Positions 24,396 through 31,941 of a stretch of DNA of 37,077 nt are shown here, in pieces (position 1 is the stretch's first letter; every line of letters starts with the position of its first letter). Below the pieces are notes generated by a model, which was not told where the DNA came from, ran no database searches, and was given only the letters and a program-made list of their open reading frames with translations. The stretch lies in contig JAQGDQ010002439.1 in NCBI GenBank assembly GCA_030141605.1, positions 1 to 37,077 on the forward strand, in the 5' to 3' direction. The DNA comes from Tubiluchus corallicola. Lineage: Eukaryota; Priapulida; Priapulimorpha; Priapulimorphida; Tubiluchidae. The position numbers and the translations under genes are program-made.

Positions 24396-26807
24396 TTATA
24401 CACTATTAAGCATCTTCTCCAAAGAGTACTCATCCTGTATCAATACCTGTCGCGCTTTACTTCCATCACTGGGCCCTACAATACCTGCCACCTCCAACTG
24501 ATCCATTATTCTACCTGCCCGATTATATCCTATAGATAACTTACGCTGTATCGCGGAGGTTGAACCTGTTTGGTTAAGAACGACCAGCCTGGCCGCCTCT
24601 TCAAAAAAGCCGTCCTTGTCTTGCAAATCGGCCACAGTATCCCCATTACCGTTTTCACCATGAAATTCAGGCAACATAAATGCAGTGGGATACCCGGGCT
24701 GTTCGCTGATGTAACGAGCAATGGCTTCAACTTCCGGAGTATCGACAAAGGCACATTGTACCCTCGTCAGACTGCTGCCTGTAGAGACAAGCATATCTCC
24801 CTTTCCTATCAGTTGGTTTGCACCGGGAGTATCCAGTATTGTCCTTGAGTCGATCATTGATGCCACTCTAAACGCTATCCTGGCAGGGAAGTTGGCTTTT
24901 ATCACCCCCGTGATGATATTGGTTGAGGGGCGCTGTGTCGCAATTACCATGTGAATACCTACTGCACGTGCAAGCTGGGCAATTCTGGCTATTGGCAGCT
25001 CTATCTCTTTGCCGGCAGTCATTATCAGATCTGCAAACTCATCAACAACAACAACAATATACGGCAGGTACATATGTCCGTTTTCAGGATTGAGTTTTCT
25101 TGAAATAAATTTTTGATTATACTCCTTTATGTTTCTTGCGTGAGCTTTTTTGAGAAGATCATACCTCATGTCCATCTCAACATTTACCGAGTTTAATGCA
25201 TTTTTAACCTTTTGTACATCAGTGATAATTGCATCATCTTCGTCAGGCATCTTTGCAAGAAAGTGCTTTTCAATTATTGAATAAAGGTTGAGTTCAACCT
25301 TTTTAGGATCGACAAAAACAAACTTTAGTTGAGAAGGGTGCTTTTTATAAAGCAGTGATGTTATTATTGCATTCAACCCCACCGACTTACCCTGTCCTGT
25401 AGCACCAGCAACAAGAATATGGGGCATCTTTGCAAGGTTTACGGTAAACGTTTCGTTAGATATTGTTTTGCCAAGCGCCAGCGGCAATTCATATTCCGAT
25501 TCCTGGAACACTTTAGATGCGATAATTGAGCGCATGGAGACCACTTCAGGTTTTCTGTTTGGAACCTCAATACCCACTGTTCCTTTCCCAGGAATAGGAG
25601 CAATAATTCTTATGCCGAGGGCTGAGAGGCTAAGGGCTATGTCATCCTCAAGATTCTTTATTTTTGATATTCTTACACCCGGTGCCGGAACTATCTCATA
25701 CAGCGTTATTGTGGGACCAGTAGTTGCCTTTATTTTTATAATTTCAATGCTATAGTCTTTAAGAGTCTGAACAATTCTATTTTTATTGGCAATAAGCTCT
25801 TCATTCGACACCTGTGGATTGCCTGTCGAATACTCCTCCATTAAATCAAGCGTAGGGAACTTATACCTGGACAGATCTAATGTAGGGTCATACTCCTCCT
25901 GCTCCTTATTCTTTACCTCCTCAAACGACTCCTCCTCTTTTCTTTGAGCTACTTCAAGTTCAAGCCCAGAAGCTTTACCTTCTTTAACCTCTGCTTTAGA
26001 CTCTGTCCCCCGGTTATCGGCCCGGCTAAGCGCTACATCCTCTTCCCCTTTTTTCATGCCAGATGCAAAAACAAGCTCTACCGAATCGTCAACGGATACT
26101 TTCGCATATGCTTTATCTTCCACATCCACAACGGGGGCCGCAGACTCACCAGGTATTTCACTGTCAGATAAAAATCCCCCCCACTTTTTTACCAGTTTAG
26201 TTTTTTTATCTGCCCAACTTTTAAGTTTTGCCCAGAAACTATCAAAAGCTATGGTAATGCACAGAAGTATGCCGGAAATGAGAACAAAGAAAGTGCCTAC
26301 CTTTCCAATCATTGAATTTAACCAGCTGCTTATCACTAGCCCATACGCCCCACCGGGAAGCAGAAATGTATTTTTGGGAGCAAAAATATAGCCGAGTATT
26401 ACAGAGGCCCAGACAATGGCAAATACTCCATATCCAAAACTCTTTCTAAGCGAAACCTTTGCAGTATCAGACAAGCGTAACGCTAGCACTAAAAGAAGAT
26501 AAACAATACCAAAGGCAGGAATCCCAAACCCATCGTTTATAAGCTTATTTGAAATTCTTGCCCCCATTTTCCCTCCCAGATTACTGATATTAGTATCTGA
26601 ACCCGACACCTGCTCTTGCACTAAATATTGTAAACTGTTGTAATCGGTTTTACCATGGAGTAAAAACGAGAAGAGTATTAAAACAAGGTAAACAGAGAAA
26701 AAAAATAATATTATTGATACTCCACCTCTTATCTTCCTCACACTACTTTTCGATTTATACATTGCAGGTTTTCTCATTTTATTTACGGGCTTGCTTTTTG
26801 TTGTCAT
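24396..26807 (-). CDS. ftsK: DNA translocase FtsK
   Basis: An 803-residue septal DNA pump that clears chromosome termini and activates XerCD at dif. Four transmembrane helices are visible in the N-terminal ~190 residues (about 31-50, 97-112, 124-142 and 170-188). A charged, Glu/Lys-rich linker (~215-310) follows, then the alpha domain and the RecA-like beta domain. Walker A is GATGQGKS at 468-475 and Walker B is VVVVDE at 585-590. The C-terminal gamma winged helix (SAIQRKLSIGYNRAGRIMDQLE, near 745-765) is present and would read the polarity sequences. The linker is short compared with E. coli FtsK (1329 aa), which is normal for Bacteroidota. A palindrome and -7-like box lie just upstream. Confidence 0.97.
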   Translation of the reverse strand: MTTKSKPVNKMRKPAMYKSKSSVRKIRGGVSIILFFFSVYLVLILFSFLLHGKTDYNSLQYLVQEQVSGSDTNISNLGGKMGARISNKLINDGFGIPAFGIVYLLLVLALRLSDTAKVSLRKSFGYGVFAIVWASVILGYIFAPKNTFLLPGGAYGLVISSWLNSMIGKVGTFFVLISGILLCITIAFDSFWAKLKSWADKKTKLVKKWGGFLSDSEIPGESAAPVVDVEDKAYAKVSVDDSVELVFASGMKKGEEDVALSRADNRGTESKAEVKEGKASGLELEVAQRKEEESFEEVKNKEQEEYDPTLDLSRYKFPTLDLMEEYSTGNPQVSNEELIANKNRIVQTLKDYSIEIIKIKATTGPTITLYEIVPAPGVRISKIKNLEDDIALSLSALGIRIIAPIPGKGTVGIEVPNRKPEVVSMRSIIASKVFQESEYELPLALGKTISNETFTVNLAKMPHILVAGATGQGKSVGLNAIITSLLYKKHPSQLKFVFVDPKKVELNLYSIIEKHFLAKMPDEDDAIITDVQKVKNALNSVNVEMDMRYDLLKKAHARNIKEYNQKFISRKLNPENGHMYLPYIVVVVDEFADLIMTAGKEIELPIARIAQLARAVGIHMVIATQRPSTNIITGVIKANFPARIAFRVASMIDSRTILDTPGANQLIGKGDMLVSTGSSLTRVQCAFVDTPEVEAIARYISEQPGYPTAFMLPEFHGENGNGDTVADLQDKDGFFEEAARLVVLNQTGSTSAIQRKLSIGYNRAGRIMDQLEVAGIVGPSDGSKARQVLIQDEYSLEKMLNSV

Positions 26808-26863
26808 GCTACTAAGTAACTTTATTAAAAGCGGGCTGTTCAGTCCTAATTAGATTATACAGG

Positions 26864-26885
26864 CAAATTTAGTCAAAATTTTGAC
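26864..26885 (-). promoter_or_regulatory. Possible ftsK promoter with palindromic operator
   Basis: Minus-strand TAAATTTG (plus 26864-26871) fits the -7 consensus. Immediately upstream of it is the perfect 14-bp palindrome GTCAAAATTTTGAC (26872-26885), within the spacer. No good -33 TTTG was found at the usual distance, so the promoter call is tentative. Confidence 0.4.
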
Positions 26886-26909
26886 GCCTGCAGATAATAA
26901 TAAGAGATG

Positions 26910-27019
26910 AGACATTTGCAAGACAAAATATATTGGCTCAGACGGAGGAAAAATAGTAGTTGACTAATGTAAATGAGGGTTTAGCGAAAACATTAAAAAG
27001 ATGAGTTTTGCAAAGGCCT
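26910..27019 (+). repeat. R2 MITE-like repeat, copy 2
   Basis: A 110-bp element with terminal inverted repeats AGACATTTGCAAGAC and GTTTTGCAAAGGCCT (12 of 15 positions pair). The interior CAAAATATATTGGCTCAGA and GGAGGAAAAAT aligns with copy 1. It lies between the ftsK upstream region and the end of the AspT-like gene. Confidence 0.62.
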
Positions 27020-27055
27020 ATCAGAGATAGTTATATCCGGAGTTAAACAAGCTCA

Positions 27056-28642
27056 CTATAAGCACATTACCAATAGCTGTACTACAACAATCACAAATAC
27101 CATTGCTGCCGGATAAACCGTTGCGTAAGCCACTGCTGGAGCGTTGGTGTGGCTCATCGAGTCAACTGTAGCCAATCCCGGTGTACTGGTCATACTGCCG
27201 GTAATTGCACCAAGCAATGTGAGAATATCCATCTTTAAAATATACTTGGAATAAGCAGCTACAGCAAGCATAGGAAGTACAGTAATTGCCAATCCTGCAA
27301 AGAATAGTATCGCTCCGTGCTCCATAAAAGTATCTGCTATATATAACCCGGCATTTGTTCCTACCGATGATAAAAAGAGTAATAATCCCAGTTGGCGTAA
27401 CAAGTTATTGGCTGCTCCGGTCATTGTCCACAAAATAGGGCCAGTTTTACCAATCCTGCCAAGTATAAGCGAAGCCAACAGCACGCCACCAGACAGCCCA
27501 AGACTTAACGAAAATGAGCCCAGAGAGAGTTTTATATTTCCAAGCAGTACACCTGTAACAATGCCTAATGAGATTGGCAGAAAATCTGTGTCAGAAAGGC
27601 GCTTGTCATCATTCCCAAAGAGATGTACCACATGCTTCATATTTTCCTTAGCACATGCAAGTATTAGCTTATCTCCGAATTTTAGTCTCGACTGAGGTGT
27701 TGGAGAGAGATCTATACCCGCCCTACGAATACGTGTTATATTTGCACCATAAGTACTATGAAGATTTAGCTCTCCAAGTGTCATGTTCACAACGGCAGAG
27801 TTGGATACCAGCACTGAGCGTACATCAAACTGATGGCTCCGGGGTATTCTCCTGTTCGTTTTAGAACCTATTAGGATTTCAACACGCTTAAGCGCACCTT
27901 TTGTGCCTACCGCTTTTATTATATCGCCTTTATACAAAATGGTTTCCGGCGCCGGGGAAAAGGCATTCCCATTATGCATAACCCTCGAAATAACAGCACT
28001 GGTCATATGCCGAATTCGAAGCTCAGCTATGCTTTTACCAACTACGCTATCATTCTCTACTACAAATATGCTCCATACTATCTCAGGATGCTGTGACTTG
28101 ATACTGCTTTCATGTGCCTTTTCTGCTTCATAAATATCCAGCCGCAATATTTTGGGGAGAAATTTTATGATAATAATAACACTTATAACCCCCAGTGGAT
28201 AAACAACCCCATATCCTATAGATGCCACAGGAGAGTCGGTAACATCAATAGCCGCCGCAAGTCCGGGAGTACTGGTAAGAGCACCTGTAAACAGCCCCAC
28301 TGCGATCTCCTTTTCAATACCGAACAGATAAGAAACACTCCACGTTATAAGCCCCGCCAGCACAGTAAGTATAAGTGCTAAGCCAATAAGGTTCTTACCT
28401 TTTTCGCGGAATGCACCAAAAAATCCCGGACCGGCCTGTAGTCCTACAGTAAATAAGAAAAGTATTAAGCCAATCGTCTCAAAGTCTTTTGGAATAACCA
28501 CACCGTAGTGTCCAAAAACAAGAGCAACAAAGATAACTGCAGAGATATCAAGCGATACTCCCAGAATCCTGAACCGCCCAAGAAAAAACCCAAGTGTTAT
28601 AATTAAAAACAGGGCAAAATAGTTTGAAGACAGTAAATCCAT
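27056..28642 (-). CDS. AspT/YidE/YbjL-type membrane carrier with two RCK-C domains
   Basis: A 528-residue inner-membrane protein with internal duplication. Each half carries the hallmark of the aspartate-alanine exchanger family: GLFTGALTSTPGLAAAIDVT in the first half (~115-135) and GAITGSMTSTPGLATVDSMS near the C-terminus. About five helices lie on either side of a soluble middle (~185-360). That middle contains two TrkA-C/RCK-C-like domains (VVGKSIAELRIRHMTSAVISRV...GDIIKAVG and MTLGELNLHSTYGANITRIRR...GDKLILACA), which usually bind regulatory ligands. The family includes aspartate:alanine and succinate transporters, so the substrate here is open. It lies 182 bp downstream of an aspartate aminotransferase on the same strand. 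A minus-strand TACCTTTG at 28671-28678 may give it its own promoter. Confidence 0.88.
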   Translation of the reverse strand: MDLLSSNYFALFLIITLGFFLGRFRILGVSLDISAVIFVALVFGHYGVVIPKDFETIGLILFLFTVGLQAGPGFFGAFREKGKNLIGLALILTVLAGLITWSVSYLFGIEKEIAVGLFTGALTSTPGLAAAIDVTDSPVASIGYGVVYPLGVISVIIIIKFLPKILRLDIYEAEKAHESSIKSQHPEIVWSIFVVENDSVVGKSIAELRIRHMTSAVISRVMHNGNAFSPAPETILYKGDIIKAVGTKGALKRVEILIGSKTNRRIPRSHQFDVRSVLVSNSAVVNMTLGELNLHSTYGANITRIRRAGIDLSPTPQSRLKFGDKLILACAKENMKHVVHLFGNDDKRLSDTDFLPISLGIVTGVLLGNIKLSLGSFSLSLGLSGGVLLASLILGRIGKTGPILWTMTGAANNLLRQLGLLLFLSSVGTNAGLYIADTFMEHGAILFFAGLAITVLPMLAVAAYSKYILKMDILTLLGAITGSMTSTPGLATVDSMSHTNAPAVAYATVYPAAMVFVIVVVQLLVMCL

Positions 28643-28670
28643 TACAAGTAGTTTTCAAAGTATTATAAGG

Positions 28671-28678
28671 CAAAGGTA
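28671..28678 (-). promoter_or_regulatory. Possible -7 element for the AspT-like gene
   Basis: Minus-strand TACCTTTG, a TAnnTTTG match ~30 nt upstream of the start codon. The -33 partner is unclear. Confidence 0.35.
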
Positions 28679-28824
28679 TAAAGTAAGAATGAGCAATCAG
28701 TAAGTGTAGGAGTTGTCTATCCAAGCTGCAAGTAAGCCCGGGCCATATCTTCTTAATCAATACTCTTCTTGCCTATTCTGCTCTTTTTTTAAGCATATAG
28801 ACAAAGTCTTCGCTATTAAAATGC

Positions 28825-30018
28825 TTACTTCAAATTGGCAAGAGCTTTACCTATCCTTTCTGCCGCCTTTGTTAACTCCGCTTCTGATGCTGCATACGAA
28901 AGGCGAATGCAGTCAGAGCAGCCAAAGCTGGTTCCGGAAACTGTTCCCACATATGCTTCATTAAGCAGGTACATGCTCATGTCATCAGCGTTTTTAATCA
29001 CAGTATCCTTATATTTCTTCCCAAAGTAGTAGGTAACGTCGGGGAACAGGTAAAAAGCACCATCAGGGTTACTGAGCTTTAACCCCGGTATTTTCGACAT
29101 AAGGGCAGTTATCAGCTCTTTTCTCTCCAAAAACTTAGCTACCATGCTCCGCACCTCTTCTCCATTGGAATTTACAGCAACAGCGGAGGCGATCTGCGCC
29201 ACAGAGTTAGGACCTGAAGTGTACTGCCCCTGAAGCTTGTTACACGCTTTTACAATCCAGGAGGCGGCAGCAATATACCCGATCCTATACCCGGTCATGG
29301 CATACGCTTTAGACACTCCATTTACAACTACAACCCTATCGTGTATGTTGTCAAAGCTTGCAATAGACTCATGCTTCCCATTGTATACAATATACTCATA
29401 AATTTCATCAGAAATAGTGATGATATTCGGGTGTTTCGCTAAAATATCGGCAAACGCTCTCAGCTCTTCCCTGGTATAAAGCTTTCCGGTAGGATTACTG
29501 GGGCTACTAAATAGGAGTGCGCGTGTCTTGGGTGTAATTGCCGCTTCAAGCTGCTCAGGAGTTATTTTAAAATCATTACCCACACCAGCTTCTATTACCA
29601 CATTCCTGCCTCCAGACAGCTTTACCAACTCAACATAAGTTACCCAGTAGGGGGAAGGGACAATTACCTCATCACCATCATCAACAACAACCTGCAGGAC
29701 GTTAGCAAGCGCATGTTTTGCTCCGTTTGATACCGATATTTGATCAATAGTGTAATCAAGCCCGTTATCTCTTTTCAGCTTTTTCACAATAGCTTCACGC
29801 AAAACCGGGTACCCCGATACCGGTGAGTAGCGGGAATAGTTATTATCAATAGCACTTTTTGCCGCCTCTTTTATAAAATCAGGAGTGTTAAAATCGGGCT
29901 CTCCCACAGTCAAGTTTATCACATCTACACCCTGTTCTTTTAACTCACGGCTTTTTTGAGCCATTGCCAATGTTGCCGAAGGAGACAGCCTATCAACACG
30001 ATTAGATATTTTTATCAT
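28825..30018 (-). CDS. aspC: Aspartate aminotransferase (PLP-dependent, class I subgroup gamma)
   Basis: A 397-residue fold-type I aminotransferase exchanging amino groups between aspartate and 2-oxoglutarate. Visible residues are the VGEPDFNTPDF N-terminal loop (38-48), VSNGAKHAL at 96-104 for cofactor phosphate, SNPTGK with N175, SDEIYE with D204 and Y207, the Schiff-base lysine K237 in NGVSKAYAMTGYRIGY, and R245. The C-terminal conserved substrate arginine lies in CIRLSYA. The N-terminus RVDRLSPSATLAM is typical of the bacterial Ib-type enzymes, some of which also use prephenate, so the substrate range may be wider. Divergent from the small membrane protein at 30231. Intact. Confidence 0.93.
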   Translation of the reverse strand: MIKISNRVDRLSPSATLAMAQKSRELKEQGVDVINLTVGEPDFNTPDFIKEAAKSAIDNNYSRYSPVSGYPVLREAIVKKLKRDNGLDYTIDQISVSNGAKHALANVLQVVVDDGDEVIVPSPYWVTYVELVKLSGGRNVVIEAGVGNDFKITPEQLEAAITPKTRALLFSSPSNPTGKLYTREELRAFADILAKHPNIITISDEIYEYIVYNGKHESIASFDNIHDRVVVVNGVSKAYAMTGYRIGYIAAASWIVKACNKLQGQYTSGPNSVAQIASAVAVNSNGEEVRSMVAKFLERKELITALMSKIPGLKLSNPDGAFYLFPDVTYYFGKKYKDTVIKNADDMSMYLLNEAYVGTVSGTSFGCSDCIRLSYAASEAELTKAAERIGKALANLK

Positions 30019-30230
30019 AATATTTTTGCTTCAAATATTTTTTTAAGTAGATAAAGTTCCATTCACCATACTCAAAATAGTGAAAAATAATTTTCAAATT
30101 TCCTTAATTATTATCAATATTTCCGCAGAAAAACCGAAAAAAATATTTTTTGTTCGTAAATTTCGCATCTCTCCCAGCGTAGTGGCTGACTGGTACTACA
30201 GGAGTAGAAACAGATAAACGCTTTAAGGAT

Positions 30231-30764
30231 ATGACAAGCAATTCTAATACATTTATAGAAATATTGAAAATAACACTGCCGGCACTGGTGGTTTTTCTTA
30301 CAGCATATTTCTTCTTCAAAGATATGATAGAAAATCTACAACGGCAAAGAGAGTTTGAATTTCGTGTACAGAGCCAGGGAAAATTATCCCCCATACGCTT
30401 ACAGGCGTATGAACGGCTAACCCTGCTACTTGAAAGAATCTCACCCCAGTCGCTGCTAAGCCGCTTATCGCCACAGAATAAAACTCCAGAAGAGTATCAT
30501 AGTGAGCTTTTGCACGATATCAGACAAGAGTATGAGCACAATTTGTCTCAACAGATATATGTATCTCCGATAGCATGGGAAGCGTTAAAGGTGGCAAAGG
30601 AGTCTCTGGTAAGGATTATCAACATAGCAGCAGAAAACCTCGATAGTAACGCTACAGGAGTAGACCTTAATAAAAAAGTGATAGAGCTGTATATAGAGCA
30701 GAAAGACCAACCTGTAAGTGTCGCTTTAAACGAATTAAAAAAGGAGGTGCGTAAGCTCTTTTAA
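30231..30764 (+). CDS. Conserved membrane-anchored protein, function unknown
   Basis: A 177-residue protein with one N-terminal transmembrane helix (~12-29, LKITLPALVVFLTAYFFF). An amphipathic, basic helical stretch follows (FKDMIENLQRQREFEFRVQSQ), then LSPIRLQAYERLTLLLERISPQSLLSRLSP at ~52-81. The rest is almost all predicted helix (HDIRQEYEHNLSQQIYVSPIAWEALKVAKESLVRIINIAAENL). I recognise the general type as a conserved Bacteroidota protein of unknown function but cannot give a role. The charged cytoplasmic helical domain behind a single anchor suggests a scaffold or partner-binding protein. It is followed by a possible terminator and then a radical SAM gene. Confidence 0.8.
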   Translation: MTSNSNTFIEILKITLPALVVFLTAYFFFKDMIENLQRQREFEFRVQSQGKLSPIRLQAYERLTLLLERISPQSLLSRLSPQNKTPEEYHSELLHDIRQEYEHNLSQQIYVSPIAWEALKVAKESLVRIINIAAENLDSNATGVDLNKKVIELYIEQKDQPVSVALNELKKEVRKLF

Positions 30765-30802
30765 TAACGCAACAATAGTGTGCAGGTAGTGACCTGAGCC
30801 TT

Positions 30803-30831
30803 GGGGAAGGTTCACCTTTCTACCCCTTTTT
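30803..30831 (+). terminator. Possible terminator after the membrane-anchored unknown
   Basis: GGGG AAGGT-tc-ACCTT, a TCTA bulge, then CCCC followed by TTTTT. An imperfect stem with a T run, ~40 bp after the stop codon. Confidence 0.45.
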
Positions 30832-30942
30832 CGTCAAAAAGGCCCATTCTGTATTTTACTTATGCCAGGGGATTGCTGATTGCCATCAAATTTTTTCTCG
30901 ATATAAACCAAGATATTCCGCCATGCAAATACCTCATTTTTC

Positions 30943-30950
30943 TATTTTTG
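30943..30950 (+). promoter_or_regulatory. Possible -7 element for the radical SAM gene
   Basis: TATTTTTG matches TAnnTTTG, ~27 nt before the chosen ATG. No clear TTTG lies 19-21 nt further upstream. Confidence 0.35.
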
Positions 30951-30976
30951 TTACATAAAAATCCAAATTGAAACAG

Positions 30977-31924
30977 ATGGGGAACAGGTATCCGTGGAGA
31001 CATAATAAAAGATACAACGATTTTTCCACTTTTTTTAGAGATAAGTTTAGCGAAAGAGTGCAAAAGCTTTCTATTGATGCCGGGTTCACCTGTCCAAATC
31101 GCGATGGAAGTAAAGGAATAGGAGGCTGCACATACTGCAATAATACCGCCTTTAAACCTGCATACTGTAAAGCAGAGAGTAGTATTACTACACAGATAAA
31201 GCAGGGAGTAGACTTTTTTTCAAAAAGATATAATGCCAGATGCTTTCTTGCATATTTTCAGTCTTATTCCGGGACGTATGCTCCACTGAAAACTTTAAAA
31301 AAGCTATACACCGAAGCGCTTAGCTATCCGGGAGTGAGAGGCCTGGTTATCGCCACGCGCCCAGACTGCCTTAATGCCGAAGTTTTGGATTACCTGAAAC
31401 ATCTCTCCGGGAAATACTATATTATGGTAGAGATTGGTGTTGAATCCATTAAAAATGAGACTCTTTCAAGACTAAACAGGAGACATACCTGGGAAGAGTC
31501 GGTGAGCGCAATTGAGAAATGCTCAAAACTTGGCATACACAACTGTGTCCATGTGATACTTGGCCTACCCGGCGAAACCAATAGTGATATAATGGAGCAG
31601 TCTACGACTATCTCCCGACTCCCCATAGAAAATATAAAGCTCCATCAACTACAGATACATAAAGGCACTGCTATGGCTGAGCAGTATACAAAAGCCCCTG
31701 AAGACTTCATCCTTTTTTCGGAAAAAGAGTATATAGATATTGTGATTGGCTATCTCGAAAGGCTGAATCCTGAAATTGTTGTAGAACGATTTGTAAGTTC
31801 CACATCTCCTGAAATGTTACTTGCTCCAAAGTGGGGGTTAAAAAATTTTGAATTCTCTGCTAAAGTTGAAAAACAGATGGAAAAGATAGATACATGGCAG
31901 GGACGCCTGGCACAGCCCCGTTAA
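30977..31924 (+). CDS. Radical SAM protein, TIGR01212/YhcC type
   Basis: 315 residues when started at ATG 30977; a TTG three codons earlier is open but the family begins at this position (RYPWRHNKRYN). The 4Fe-4S cluster motif is C39-x11-C51-x2-C54 (FTCPNRDGSKGIGGCTYCNN), the spacing specific to this family. Further conserved parts are YFQSYSGTYAPLKTLKKLY, VRGLVIATRPDC, MVEIGVESI, RRHTWEESV and HVILGLPGET. Homologues such as E. coli YhcC are widely conserved but their reaction is not established. The TTTG-type -7 box TATTTTTG at 30943-30950 is a candidate promoter. Convergent with the next gene, with a 17-bp gap. Confidence 0.93.
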   Translation: MGNRYPWRHNKRYNDFSTFFRDKFSERVQKLSIDAGFTCPNRDGSKGIGGCTYCNNTAFKPAYCKAESSITTQIKQGVDFFSKRYNARCFLAYFQSYSGTYAPLKTLKKLYTEALSYPGVRGLVIATRPDCLNAEVLDYLKHLSGKYYIMVEIGVESIKNETLSRLNRRHTWEESVSAIEKCSKLGIHNCVHVILGLPGETNSDIMEQSTTISRLPIENIKLHQLQIHKGTAMAEQYTKAPEDFILFSEKEYIDIVIGYLERLNPEIVVERFVSSTSPEMLLAPKWGLKNFEFSAKVEKQMEKIDTWQGRLAQPR

Positions 31925-31941
31925 TGTTTGAAACGGAGAGG

